Made by a program: the position numbers and the translations under genes
The notes under the pieces: generated by a model
What the model was told of the DNA's origin: nothing
Databases searched by the model: none
What the model saw: the letters and a program-made list of their open reading frames with translations, nothing else
DNA from: Ectobius pallidus
Taxonomy: Eukaryota > Arthropoda > Insecta > Blattodea > Ectobiidae
Assembly: GCA_964059195.1 (NCBI GenBank)
Contig: CAXKWD010000011.1
Span: 28,891,791-28,955,790, forward strand
Length of the DNA stretch: 64,000 nucleotides
Direction: 5' to 3'
In this document: piece by piece, positions 11,491-23,869 of the stretch
How the letters are laid out: the number at the start of each line of letters is the position of its first letter
Numbering within the stretch: the first letter of the stretch is position 1

Positions 11491-11699
11491 GGCATCGCTG
11501 TAGCCCATAAGAGCAATGCTTTTTTCTAAACGTGGAATTGTCTATAATATTTCACAAAGAAATAGAAAATGTTAATATATACTTGTGGCGGAACATTGTC
11601 ACGCCACCACAACATAGTGCGTAGCACAGCTTGCTCCCAGCAGGCAATGCGAAATCCCACGCCATGCTAATAGAACATCCTACATATTCTAATTTGAAC

Positions 11700-11976
11700 A
11701 GAATAATTGGACAAGTGGTATCATCCATCACCGCTTCTCTACAAAATTGCATCTGGAAAATTAAGAACTACCACGGCACTGACAACGCTGAAAAAGAATG
11801 ATGGAATATACACCACTGACTTGAAAAGCACTGTGAATCACATGCTCGAGTATTTTCTACCTGACGATAACGAGGATAGTGATAATGCCCTCCACAGGAG
11901 GATTAGAACACCGTTCTTGGTTCCCCCTTTAAAAAATCAGAAAAAAGAGATATCTTTGTTGATAAGGGGAAACTGA
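11700..11976 (+). pseudogene. R1-type LINE fragment carried in each array unit
   Basis: The frame at 11707-11976 contains [34 protein letters not shown] and EYFLPDDNEDSD, the linker between endonuclease and reverse transcriptase that is characteristic of R1-clade (R1/TRAS/SART-like) retrotransposons. It has no catalytic domain and ends in unrelated sequence. The same block recurs at 3325, 7002, 12753, 13800, 14842, 15889, 16931 and 17978, identical or nearly so in each array unit. A separate R1-like tail lies at 55-55.8 kb on the other strand. Confidence 0.7.
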
Positions 11977-12116
11977 AAGAAATTAAAAGACAACTAATGT
12001 TCGAGTTCAGGAGGCTTGGAGCCCATGTAATCTGTTGGGATAAAGGAAGCAAACAGGCATTTATATTGATGCTTGGTTTTATGGGATACCAACCTCGTGC
12101 CTAAGGGTATCCCGTG

Positions 12117-12331
12117 ATTTCATCAAGAAGAGTAGGTTGGAATTCATCGTTTATCCTGCTCCACAGGTTAGATGTTCTGTTGTTGAACCGTACAATTCGG
12201 TGCTGTCTACCCACATCACTCTGGAAAATTCCGATTGTGCATTTGTTGTTGACAACGAAGCTATATACGATATCTGTGTAAGGAAACTTGGCATAGAACA
12301 TCCTACATATTCTAATTTGAACCGAATAATT
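12117..12331 (+). pseudogene. Alpha-tubulin pseudogene fragment carried in each array unit
   Basis: The ORF at 12137-12334 reads [51 protein letters not shown] and NLNRII, which is unmistakably the alpha-tubulin segment around residues 165-230 (family consensus [36 protein letters not shown]). It lacks the rest of the 450-residue protein, has no introns and carries substitutions at conserved places. The end of this segment ([22 protein letters not shown]) also appears a second time in each unit, next to the R1 block, so the tubulin insertion was itself split or partly duplicated. Further copies are at about 7413, 13165, 14208, 15253, 16297, 17342 and 18389. Confidence 0.9.
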
Positions 12332-15300
12332 TAAAAAAAAGATAAGCCAGAGATGCAGGGAAATTCTCTGGATGATGAAACTAGGAAACAGGCTATATCG
12401 TCCAAGAGAGAATTAAATCCAACAGAATTAGAATTACAAAAAGATGAACTTTTGGCATTTCACAAAAACAAAGACATTTAAATATTTGATACAGCACATC
12501 TGGAACAACACCCAAAAATAACTGAAGCAAACTGTGATATTTCGGTGTCAAAGTCAGTTACGGGTAGTTTAGAACCAAAATCAAGAAAACTAATATTTCA
12601 CAAAGAAATAGAAAATGTTAATATATACTTGTGGCGGAACATTGTCACGCCACCACAACATAGTGCGTAGCACAGCTTGCTCCCAGCAGGCAATGCGAAA
12701 TCCCACGCCATGCTAATAGAACATCCTACATATTCTAATTTGAACAGAATAATTGGACAAGTGGTATCATCCATCACCGCTTCTCTACAAAATTGCATCT
12801 GGAAAATTAAGAACTACCACGGCACTGACAACGCTGAAAAAGAATGATGGAATATACACCACTGACTTGAAAAGCACTGTGAATCACATGCTCGAGTATT
12901 TTCTACCTGACGATAACGAGGATAGTGATAATGCCCTCCACAGGAGGATTAGAACACCGTTCTTGGTTCCCCCTTTAAAAAATCAGAAAAAAGAGATATC
13001 TTTGTTGATAAGGGGAAACTGAAAGGAAATAAAAAGACAACTAATGTTCGAGTTCAGGAGGCTTGGAGCCCACGTAATCTGTTGGGATAAAGGAAGCAAA
13101 CAGGCATTTATATTGATGCTTGGTTTTATGGGATACCAACCTCGTGCCTAAGGGTATCCCGTGATTTCATCAAGAAGAGTAGGTTGGAATTCATCGTTTA
13201 TCCTGCTCCACAGGTTAGATGTTCTGTTGTTGAACCGTACAATTCGGTGCTGTCTACCCACATCACTCTGGAAAATTCCGATTGTGCATTTGTTGTTGAC
13301 AACGAAGTTATATACGATATCTGTGTAAGGAAACTTGGCATAGAACATCCTACATATTCTAATTTGAACCGAATAATTTAAAAAAAAGATAAGCCAGAGA
13401 TGCAGGGAAATTCTCTGGATGATGAAACTAGGAAACAGGCTATATCGTCCAAGAGAGAATTAAATCCAACAGAATTAGAATTACAAAAAGATGAACTTTT
13501 GGCATTTCACAAAAACAAAGACATTTAAATATTTGATACAGCACATCTGGAACAACACCCAAAAATAACTGAAGCAAACTGTGATATTTCGGTGTCAAAG
13601 TCAGTTACGGGTAGTTTAGAACCAAAATCAAGAAAACTAATATTTCACAAAGAAATAGAAAATGTTAATATATACTTGTGGCGGAACATTGTCACGCCAC
13701 CACAACATAGTGCGTAGCACAGCTTGCTCCCAGCAGGCAATGCGAAATCCCACGCCATGCTAATAGAACATCCTACATATTCTAATTTGAACAGAATAAT
13801 TGGACAAGTGGTATCATCCATCACCGCTTCTCTACAAAATTGCATCTGGAAAATTAAGAACTACCACGGCACTGACAACGCTGAAAAAGAATGATGGAAT
13901 ATACACCACTGACTTGAAAAGCACTGTGAATCACATGCTCGAGTATTTTCTACCTGACGATAACGAGGATAGTGATAATGCCCTCCACAGGAGGATTAGA
14001 ACACCGTTCTTGGTTCCCCCTTTAAAAAATCAGAAAAAAGAGATATCTTTGTTGATAAGGGGAAACTGAAAGGAAATAAAAAGACAACTAATGTTCGAGT
14101 TCAGGAGGCTTGGAGCCCACGTAATCTGTTGGGATAAAGGAAGCAAACAGGCATTTATATTGATGCTTGGTTTTATGGGATACCAACCTCGTGCCTAAGG
14201 GTATCCCGTGATTTCATCAAGAAGAGTAGGTTGGAATTCATCGTTTATCCTGCTCCACAGGTTAGATGTTCTGTTGTTGAACCGTACAATTCGGTGCACC
14301 CACATCACTCTGGAAAATTCCGATTGTGCATTTGTTGTTGACAACGAAGCTATATACGATATCTGTGTAAGGAAACTTGGCATAGAACATCCTACATATT
14401 CTAATTTGAACCGAATAATTTAAAAAAAAGATAAGCCAGAGATGCAGGGAAATTCTCTGGATGATGAAACTAGGAAACAGGCTATATCGTCCAAGAGAGA
14501 ATTAAATCCAACAGAATTAGAATTACAAAAAGATGAACTTTTGGCATTTCACAAAAACAAAGACATTTAAATATTTGATACAGCACATCTGGAACAACAC
14601 CCAAAAATAACTGAAACAAACTGTGATATTTCGGTGTCAAAGTCAGTTACGGGTAGTTTAGAACCAAAATCAAGAAAACTAATATTTCACAAAGAAATAG
14701 AAAATGTTAATATATACTTGTGGCGGAACATTGTCACGCCACCACAACATAGTGCGTAGCACAGCTTGCTCCCAGCAGGCAATGCGAAATCCCACGCCAT
14801 GCTAATAGAACATCCTACATATTCTAATTTGAACAGAATAATTGGACAAGTGGTATCATCCATCACCGCTTCTCTACAAAATTGCATCTGGAAAATTAAG
14901 AACTACCACGGCACTGACAACGCTGAAAAAGAATGATGGAATATACACCACTGACTTGAAAAGCACTGTGAATCACATGCTCGAGTATTTTCTACCTGAC
15001 GATAACGAGGATAGTGATAATGCCCTCCACAGGAGGATTAGAACACCGTTCTTGGTTCCCCCTTTAAAAAATCAGAAAAAAGAGATATCTTTGTTGATAA
15101 GGGGAAACTGAAAGGAAATAAAAAGACAACTAATGTTCGAGTTCAGGAGGCTTGGAGCCCACGTAATCTGTTGGGATAAAGAAAGCAAACAGGCATTTAT
15201 ATTGAGGCTTGGTTTTATGGGATACCAACCTCGTGCCTAAGGGTATCCCGTGATTTCATCAAGAAGAGTAGGTTGGAATTCATCGTTTATCCTGCTCCAC

Positions 15301-18300
15301 AGGTTAGATGTTCTGTTGTTGAACCGTACAATTCGGTGCTGTCTACCCACATCACTCTGGAAAATTCCGATTGTGCATTTGTTGTTGACAACGAAGCTAT
15401 ATACGATATCTGTGTAAGGAAACTTGGCATAGAACATCCTACATATTCTAATTTGAACCGAATAATTTAAAAAAAAGATAAGCCAGAGATGCAGGGAAAT
15501 TCTCTGGATGATGAAACTAGGAAACAGGCTATATCGTCCAAGAGAGAATTAAATCCAACAGAATTAGAATTACAAAAAGATGAACTTTTGGCATTTCACA
15601 AAAACAAAGACATTTAAATATTTGATACAGCACATCTGGAACAACACCCAAAATTAACTGAAGCAAACTGTGATATTTCGGTGTCAAAGTCAGTTACGGG
15701 TAGTTTAGAACCAAAATCAAGAAAACTAATATTTCACAAAGAAATAGAAAATGTTAATATATACTTGTGGCGGAACATTGTCACGCCACCACAACATAGT
15801 GCGTAGCACAGCTTGCTCCCAGCAGGCAATGCGAAATCCCACGCCATGCTAATAGAACATCCTACATATTCTAATTTGAACAGAATAATTGGACAAGTGG
15901 TATCATCCATCACCGCTTCTCTACAAAATTGCATCTGGAAAATTAAGAACTACCACGGCACTGACAACGCTGAAAAAGAATGATGGAATATACACCACTG
16001 ACTTGAAAAGCACTGTGAATCACATGCTCGAGTATTTTCTACCTGACGATAACGAGGATAGTGATAATGCCCTCCACAGGAGGATTAGAACACCGTTCTT
16101 GGTTCCCCCTTTAAAAAATCAGAAAAAAGAGATATCTTTGTTGATAAGGGGAAACTGAAAGGAAATAAAAAGACAACTAATGTTCGAGTTCAGGAGGCTT
16201 GGAGCCCACGTAATCTGTTGGGATAAAGGAAGCAAACAGGCATTTATATTGATGCTTGGTTTTATGGGATACCAACCTCGTGCCTAAGGGTATCCCGTGA
16301 TTTCATCAAGAAGAGTAGGTTGGAATTCATCGTTTATCCTGCTCCACAGGTTAGATGTTCTGTTGTTGAACCGTACAATTCGGTGCACCCACATCACTCT
16401 GGAAAATTCCGATTGTGCATTTGTTGTTGACAACGAAGCTATATACGATATCTGTGTAAGGAAACTTGGCATAGAACATCCTACATATTCTAATTTGAAC
16501 CGAATAATTTAAAAAAAAGATAAGCCAGAGATGCAGGGAAATTCTCTGGATGATGAAACTAGGAAACAGGCTATATCGTCCAAGAGAGAATTAAATCCAA
16601 CAGAATTAGAATTACAAAAAGATGAACTTTTGGCATTTCACAAAAACAAAGACATTTAAATATTTGATACAGCACATCTGGAACAACACCCAAAAATAAC
16701 TGAAGCAAACTGTGATATTTCGGTGTCAAAGTCAGTTACGGGTAGTTTAGAACCAAAATCAAGAAAACTAATATTTCACAAAGAAATAGAAAATGTTAAT
16801 ATATACTTGTGGCGGAACATTGTCACGCCACCACAACATAGTGCGTAGCACAGCTTGCTCCCAGCAGGCAATGCGAAATCCCACGCCATGCTAATAGAAC
16901 ATCCTACATATTCTAATTTGAACAGAATAATTGGACAAGTGGTATCATCCATCACCGCTTCTCTACAAAATTGCATCTGGAAAATTAAGAACTACCACGG
17001 CACTGACAACGCTGAAAAAGAATGATGGAATATACACCACTGACTTGAAAAGCACTGTGAATCACATGCTCGAGTATTTTCTACCTGACGATAACGAGGA
17101 TAGTGATAATGCCCTCCACAGGAGGATTAGAACACCGTTCTTGGTTCCCCCTTTAAAAAATCAGAAAAAAGAGATATCTTTGTTGATAAGGGGAAACTGA
17201 AAGGAAATAAAAAGACAACTAATGTTCGAGTTCAGGAGGCTTGGAGCCCACGTAATCTGTTGGGATAAAGGAAGCAAACAGGCATTTATATTGAGGCTTG
17301 GTTTTATGGGATACCAACCTCGTGCCTAAGGGTATCCCGTGATTTCATCAAGAAGAGTAGGTTGGAATTCATCGTTTATCCTGCTCCACAGGTTAGATGT
17401 TCTGTTGTTGAACCGTACAATTCGGTGCTGTCTACCCACATCACTCTGGAAAATTCCGATTGTGCATTTGTTGTTGACAACGAAGCTATATACGATATCT
17501 GTGTAAGGAAACTTGGCATAGAACATCCTACATATTCTAATTTGAACCGAATAATTTAAAAAAAAGATAAGCCAGAGATGCAGGGAAATTCTCTGGATGA
17601 TGAAACTAGGAAACAGGCAATATCGTCCAAGAGAGAAATAAATCCAACAGAATTAGAATTACAAAAAGATGAACTTTAGGCATTTCACAAAAACAAAGAC
17701 ATTTAAATATTTGCTACAGCACATCTGGAACAACACCCAAAAATAACTGAAGCAAACTGTGATATTTCGATGTCAAAGTCAGTTACGGGTAGTTTAGAAC
17801 CAAAATCAAGAAAACTAATATTTCACAAAGAAATAGAAAATGTTAATATATACTTGTGGCGGAACATTGTCACGCCACCACAACATAGTGCGTAGCACAG
17901 CTTGCTCCCAGCAGGCAATGCGAAATCCCACGCCATGCTAATAGAACATCCTACATATTCTAATTTGAACAGAATAATTGGACAAGTGGTATCATCCATC
18001 ACCGCTTCTCTACAAAATTGCATCTGGAAAATTAAGAACTACCACGGCACTGACAACGCTGAAAAAGAATGATGGAATATACACCACTGACTTGAAAAGC
18101 ACTGTGAATCACATGCTCGAGTATTTTCTACCTGACGATAACGAGGATAGTGATAATGCCCTCCACAGGAGGATTAGAACACCGTTCTTGGTTCCCCCTT
18201 TAAAAAATCAGAAAAAAGAGATATCTTTGTTGATAAGGGGAAACTGAAAGGAAATAAAAAGACAACTAATGTTCGAGTTCAGGAGGCTTGGAGCCCACGT

Positions 18301-18822
18301 AATCTGTTGGGATAAAGAAAGCAAACAGGCATTTATATTGAGGCTTGGTTTTATGGGATACCAACCTCGTGCCTAAGGGTATCCCGTGATTTCATCAAGA
18401 AGAGTAGGTTGGAATTCATCGTTTATCCTGCTCCACAGGTTAGATGTTCTGTTGTTGAACCGTACAATTCGGTGCTGTCTACCCACATCACTCTGGAAAA
18501 TTCCGATTGTGCATTTGTTGTTGACAACGAAGCTATATACGATATCTGTGTAAGGAAACTTGGCATAGAACATCCTACATATTCTAATTTGAACCGAATA
18601 ATTTAAAAAAAAGATAAGCCAGAGATGCAGGGAAATTCTCTGGATGATGAAACTAGGAAACAGGCTATATCGTCCAAGAGAGAATTAAATCCAACAGAAT
18701 TAGAATTACAAAAAGATGAACTTTTGGCATTTCACAAAAACAAAGACATTTAAATATTTGATACAGCACATCTGGAACAACACCCAAAAATAACTGAAGC
18801 AAACTGTGATATTTGGGTGTCA

Positions 18823-19285
18823 TATCAACCACATTAGGTATTTGTGTTGCAGAAATAAACACAAGTCAGAAAGCACTGTTAATCATTGTTGTCAGCCTTA
18901 ACTGTTTTAGAATAGGCTGAAATACCTCTGGAGACTTTCTTTTCCCATGGGATATAGTAGGTTGAGATAAACCGGAACATAATAGATTGGATTTTTTTAA
19001 TTTACATGAGCAATGGTCATTAGCAATACTTGTGGAATTTCCAATACTCAGGATAAGTGTATCAGTATGCGAGCCTCCATAGTAAGTATCAAGAAGGCCT
19101 AATTATTTTATCTTTTTCATATCTTGTACAGTCTGAGAATTCAATTTTTTATTTTGACATTTTCTAACATCCCATTAACCACTTAGTCTATTATTACTTT
19201 CCAACGACAGGTTTTTTTTCTTTCTTTTGTTCAATTATTTAAATCCACTGTCTAGATTTTATCCATTCATTTTTTTTATTTGATA
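18823..19285. other. Non-coding sequence right of the array
   Basis: No gene or repeat recognised. Confidence 0.4.
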
Positions 19286-19289
19286 GTTT

Positions 19290-19935
19290 ATAATATGGTA
19301 GAAAGAAAGAAATAGAAAGAAGAATCGCTCAGGCATGGAAGAAATTTTGGAGTTTAAAATTTATCTTACTAGACAAATCCATTAATATGAAGGTTAAGAA
19401 AGATGTTATGGATATATGTATATTACCGGTGCTACTATAGGGATCGCAGTCATGGTCACTAACTAAAAAGGAAATAACCACAATACAAGCTTGCCAGGAA
19501 AATGGAAAGGAAGTTACTTAACATCATGCGAAGAGACCTGATAAGAAACAAAGACATATGTAAGACAACGAAGTTGAAAGATGCAGCGAGAACAGCAATC
19601 AATTCAAAATGGAGTTGGGCAGGACATGTGCTTAGAATGGACCCCAAAAAATGGACATATGCTGTGACTGTGTGGGAACCCAGGTTAGGGAGCAGGAAAG
19701 TGGGAAGACAAAGGACGCGATGGTGTGATATTTTTAAGAATCAACTAGGAGGCCAGTGGTCTAGAATAGCAGCAAACAGACAAAAGTGGAAAGAAGCTAC
19801 AAGCATTAAGAAACTTGTGTGAAAGTTTTTAGTGTCACAGAAAGGCCGGTCCGAGGCACTTTTTTCTTGTAAGCCACCCTGTAACAGGAGCCACTAGCCC
19901 GCACTGGGATGTTATTGCCTATTGGGCTAATAATA
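19290..19935 (+). pseudogene. RTE-like LINE C-terminal fragment
   Basis: The ORF at 19502-19822 carries the C-terminal signature of RTE-type retrotransposon polyproteins: SKWSWAGHVLRMD, then a WEPRLGSRKVGRQRTRW block and WSRIAANRQKWKEA. Upstream to about 19290 a second frame shows the preceding part of the same protein (VMDICILPVLL, SLTKKEITTIQACQ), so there is one frameshift near 19495. The copy ends in a (TAA)n tail at about 19926-19940. It is 5'-truncated and inactive. Confidence 0.75.
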
Positions 19936-19939
19936 ATAA

Positions 19940-20570
19940 TATGGTATTGGAAGGAATTTGTCATCTTCTGAATTCAAATCTGATAAGTGCAAGTAGTGAT
20001 TTGAGGAAGATGAGTATGATTTGCTGTTATGATTTCTTTAGCATATTAAAAAATCTTCCATTTCAGATGGTGTCAGGGATAAATAAATACTTATGTGGAT
20101 AGTAAAATATAAGTTGAAAACTGTCTCCAACCTTGATCAATTATTGTTTCGTTTAATTGTGATTATTTATTTGTATTATCCTCTTTCATGTCTTAAAGTT
20201 TGTACATATGTTTAGCAGAGAATAAAATTTGCAATTGTAAATAATGTCTTTGTTACTTATTCTATATAATATTGTAATGTAAATGTGTATGTTATAATTT
20301 AAATGTATTGCAATTTTAAGTACTACTGACAATGTTTATGCATGCAATTACATGTTTCGAGCAATAAACAGCATCAAAGTGTTTTTTTTACACTCATAAA
20401 CATCAGTACAGTGAACAGCTGTATTCTCTACTTCTGTTATAGAAACATTAAATGTGTGTACAGGTACAGATTTGTCAAAGAATTGTCTGAAAATTGAACG
20501 AGACAACATCTTGAAAACAGGCATCTCAAAACATAATCAAAGAATCTACAAGCACAGGAGCCTGCAGTAA
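19940..20570. other. Non-coding AT-rich sequence
   Basis: No reading frame or repeat of note; the rightmost 100 bp resemble the region just upstream of the locus at 1.3 kb. Confidence 0.4.
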
Positions 20571-20573
20571 CAT

Positions 20574-20960
20574 GGAGGATATCATCGACGACATATCCGA
20601 GTACGATTCTGATCGTGCTATTGTATTAAAACTGTAGCAAAAGGATCTAAAAGGTAGCAGACATTGAAACCGAAATCTGACGATGAAGACACCATTTCAG
20701 GTTCCTCTGCAAAAAGGGTAAGTGGTAAGTTGCCTGGGTCGGCAGTTGAAGCCATAACTGTTAGGAAAACTCTTTCTTAGGAAGTTCTTTTTGACGATGT
20801 TCTCGAATACTTTAATTTATCAAAAGAGGATTTGCCTTGGTGCACCGATAGCGACTATCTTATGTTGGATCTTTTCACAGAGGCTGGTGCCGAGGAAGGT
20901 GACCAAAATGCTCAATTTGTTCATCTGCATCTGTACAGGCCAAATTGATTATTATACACC
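20574..20960 (+). pseudogene. Unassigned 'FVHLHLC' gene family, decayed copy 2
   Basis: Starts with an acidic MEDIIDDISEYDSDR at about 20574, continues (after a frame change) through a K/S-rich stretch and SGSSAKRVSGKLPGSAV, and reaches the C-terminal block DDVLEYFNLSKEDLPWCTDS and LFTEAGAEEGDQNAQFVHLH. Broken by at least one frameshift and in-frame stops (near 20635, 20780 and at 20946). It aligns well with copies at 1416-1763 and 43341-43900. The acidic start followed by a basic Ser-rich segment and a compact C-terminal block suggests a short regulatory or virus-derived protein, but no function is known to me. Confidence 0.55.
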
Positions 20961-21475
20961 TTCTGGTGAAATAGATTGTGAAAACACCACTATTTCTCTA
21001 AATGTGTGTGCATTTATTAAACATAATTTGTTTCACTACCTAACAAAGTAAAAACATATCATCTTCTGTCATAATTAAATAATGAAATTAGCAGCCTTCT
21101 ATGTTATAGAGTTAAATGTTTACCCTCCATTAAGACATTTTTTCAGTGACATTAATATATAATTATGAATAACTATTAGACCTATTGTAATGATTCCAAG
21201 TACTCTGTAATTTAAATACAAATTAATTAATTTTAACTGTAATAAAACCTAAAACCCAGGTTTTATAGATGTCATAAAAGCAGTATGCTACATAACGACT
21301 CTAATTTGCTGGTTTATCTAAATAAAAACTTGTACGAGGTATTTTCCCCTGCTCTTGCATACTGTCAAGTCACATGGCATGTTAAGCAAATCACAAGAAA
21401 GAGGAGATGAAGTATCTCTTACAAACACTTCTTCAGATATACCTAAAACAGGCAAGTTTACATAATCGGGTGCTT
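20961..21475. other. Spacer of the duplicated locus
   Basis: AT-rich, without coding text until about 21410, where the first words of the K/E/S-rich family (the 'cacttcttcagatatacctaaaacaggc' region) begin before being interrupted by the hAT-type element at 21484. Confidence 0.45.
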
Positions 21476-21483
21476 CTCATAAC

Positions 21484-22202
21484 TAGACTTCGGACTTTTA
21501 GATCGCTAAAAATGCTGTTTAGATACCTAAAATAGGCTCTAAAAATTTAAAAATAGGTTCTAAAAATCATAAAATAGTCTCTTATAAAATCGTTAAGTTG
21601 CCAATTTTATGAAATATCTCAATTATATTTATTGAAGTCAATATTAATCAATATCCATGATACAACACATATATAGGCCTATGGTACACAGAATTATATA
21701 GACCTATTACTAGGGCCTGTATTACTACAGAACAATGAAAACCTAATCCCTGCGCCCAGAAGCTACGCACGCTAGCATATTCAACCCTTTGTATCCCTCA
21801 GTGATTCAGAGAAGTACTTTTTTTTTTTTAAACTGGGTGAGGGAGTCGGGAGAAAAACACTACATTTTCTTGGGAATTCCGAGGAATTTTTCTACTGAAG
21901 ACAAAACATTCCTTACTATTTAACCACGTCACTAATGTGTCATGTACTGCACATTCCGAGCTAAAAAATTAGTACGAACTGAAAATAAATGCTAGAATTT
22001 ATAACAAAAAATGACTTATTTTGAACTTTAGAGGAAAATCAAGCAAAAAGGCAATATTAGGCTCTAACGTATAAATAGGCTGTTTTAGGTCCTATAAAGT
22101 AACAGTTTTAGGCATAGTCACTTATGAAACATGCATATACAAGTTTTCATCCATATATCACTAAAGGATTAAAATAGGTTTTTACCTAAAATCCGAAGTC
22201 TA
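21484..22202. mobile_element. Non-autonomous hAT-type element (719 bp)
   Basis: Terminal inverted repeats TAGACTTCGGACTTTTAG (left) and, on the opposite strand, TAGACTTCGGATTTTAG (right). It is flanked by the 8-bp duplication CTCATAAC at 21476-21483 and 22203-22210, as expected for hAT insertions. The interior is AT-rich with no transposase. It carries repeated 'ctaaaaat'/'ataggctc' words, plausibly subterminal transposase-binding repeats. Confidence 0.85.
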
Positions 22203-22419
22203 CTCATAACCAGGGTTAGGATTTTTAGGTGCAAATTTTATATGAAAAAAGGAAGGGAAAAGGTGCTAAAATAAGGTAAAAAAGGGGACAAAAAGGTGCT
22301 ATTTTACTCAAGTAATTCAAAAAAATCTATCTTCTATTAACAGTTATTGAGTTGTGAAAAAACACATCAAATCATCACTCACCAGAAACGGTAAAATACA
22401 GGAAGCTGTTCTACTTCAA

Positions 22420-23832
22420 GACATTGAGCATCTCTACATTTTTAAAAATAAGCCTGTTTCTATTAGGACATAGAATGTCTTTGTAGCCTACATGCTAAAG
22501 CTTCTTTCGACATCCACAGAAACCAGTGGGGCAAACTTTGTATTCACTCGGAATGGCAACTCTGCACATGTGGCAAATTCCTCAACATCCGGATTTTTCT
22601 GAAGACTAGACTCAAGTTTGTCTTTAGCAAAGCCCTCTAACTGGTCCCTCACTGAAGTGAAAATATCCCATTGTTTTTCCTTTTCGAGACCTTGTTCTTC
22701 CAATTGTTTGATAGCTGCAGTCAAGTACTTGTAACCATGGACACAAAATAGTTCTGTCTCCAAATTCTGTATTTTTTCCAGTAGCAGAAGTTGTTGGGCC
22801 TTGGAAAACGCACCTGCGTCTGCTGGATCCAATGAAAGCACAAAATCCTTAATCTTGTCAAAATTCTCACACAACATAACAGCACACTGAATCCATGATC
22901 CCCAGCGAGTAATGACCGGGAATTTTGGAAGGGGGAGGCCAGTGATTTCCTTGTAGGCAACAACACGACTCGGAGCTTTCTGTAGAATCTTCTTCAGGGC
23001 AGAGATGTATTCATTTGCAATGTCGTATTCATTCCTTATGGATTCACAAACCCTGTGAAGGGCATGGACTAGGCATGTCACATGCTTTAACTTAGGGAAC
23101 AAATGTTTCAATTGGTTAATTGCTGAAACCATGTATGGAGCCTGGTCTGTAACCACCAGAAGAAGTTTTTCAAATGCGATACCACTTGGCCACAGGTTTT
23201 GACAGAAGTCCATGATTGATTGCATTACTGTACTGGCGTTGGCTTTCTCCAGTTCGTACATTTTAAACAACATGGGCTTAACGTTCTCCCCTGATAGGGG
23301 AAAAACTAAAATGATCAAAACATATTGTTCCATTGAGTCTGTAGTTTCATCCAATATTATTCCCACATCACAATCAGTCACTTTCTCCTTTATGGTTTTT
23401 ATGGTTTCTTGGTAAACAGGCTCCATGTAGTTTCTTCTTATAGTACTCTCATCAAAGCACTGACATCTTTGTGTATTTTTCAAGGAATCCTTTGAAAGTC
23501 GGATGGTTTACCTTATTGAGTGGAATTCCCGCTTGTGTAAGAGCAGCACATAAATCAATGTTGAATTTCTTCAAATTTTGAGTTTTCGATGAACACTGTT
23601 CAATCGCATTCCGTAATAAAGGTTGTCGCGATTTATTTGCTTGAAGTGTCTTTTTCTTTTGATGCTTAGAAGTGGAAATGTGTTGTTTGATGCGGTCTCG
23701 CTGGTGTTTTTCATCTAACAAAATTCCTGAATCGCAAATGCTACACCGTATTACAGTTCCATCTGTTTCTACGGAATCTTGTTTGAATTCCTGAGACAGA
23801 GAAAATAACCGGGCTCTGGACACCTTAGGCAT
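22420..23832 (-). pseudogene. hAT transposase with BED-type zinc finger, frameshifted
   Basis: The start codon is at 23830-23832 (MPKVSRARLF). Domains in order: a BED/C2H2-like zinc finger (CSICDSGILL with the H-x4-H ending IKQHISTSKHQ, about residues 30-60); a linker; the hAT catalytic region with GIILDETTDS and VVTDQAPYM blocks, the CLVHALHRVCE block and TRWGSWIQ; and a C-terminal end with VDVERSFS typical of hAT dimerisation. The first frame (23832-23452) and the second (23483-22488) differ by one shift near 23460. Another shift follows VDVERSFS, after which the tail continues to about 22420. The total is about 470 residues, in the size range of compact hAT transposases. The two shifts make it inactive as read, though the intact stretches suggest recent decay. 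Confidence 0.85.
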
Positions 23833-23869
23833 GGCAAAAATACACTCATTTAATCACAGATTTGCACTC

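Larger units (their letters stand above)
7888..11545. mobile_element. 3,658-bp insertion with imperfect inverted-repeat ends
   Basis: The array unit reads ...caagaaaact|aatatttcac... in all intact copies; here the two halves are separated by 3,658 bp. The ends are inverted repeats of about 45 bp: left from 7888 (core ATTCCACATTGAGAAAAAAG) and right, on the minus strand, from 11545 (ATTCCACGTTTAGAAAAAAG), roughly three quarters identical. I could not define a convincing target duplication. Just inside the left end, at about 8278, a short frame (MFVKRKQGKVLNSDS) resembles the N-terminus of the IS630/Tc1-like transposase at 26.7 kb, so the insertion may be a decayed member of that family. It has since collected SINEs, a LINE tail and a short-motif cluster. 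Confidence 0.7.
11546..18822 (+). repeat. Tandem array of ~1.05-kb chimeric units
   Basis: Counting the part left of the insertion, eight successive periods of 1,042-1,048 bp can be followed, with unit start points near 6584, 7632, 12336, 13382, 14424, 15470, 16513, 17560 and a final partial unit from 18607 to 18822. Units are nearly identical. Two (tubulin blocks near 14297 and 16386) share the same 5-bp deletion (TGTCT), and several single-base variants (for example GAGGCTTGG versus GATGCTTGG) are shared by non-adjacent units, the signature of unequal exchange or conversion. Each unit joins a piece of the K/E/S-rich family, an R1-type LINE fragment and an alpha-tubulin fragment, so the ORFs in it are pseudo-coding. 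Near identity makes assembly errors in copy number possible. Confidence 0.92.

Noticed and set aside
11552..18606. Repeated ORFs of 62-89 codons as a tandem gene family
   Set aside because: They read across joins between tubulin, LINE and other fragments, exist on both strands of the same DNA, and repeat only because the array unit repeats.
11546..18822. A CRISPR-like array
   Set aside because: Units are about 1 kb with no short repeat/unique spacer structure, in a eukaryotic genome.
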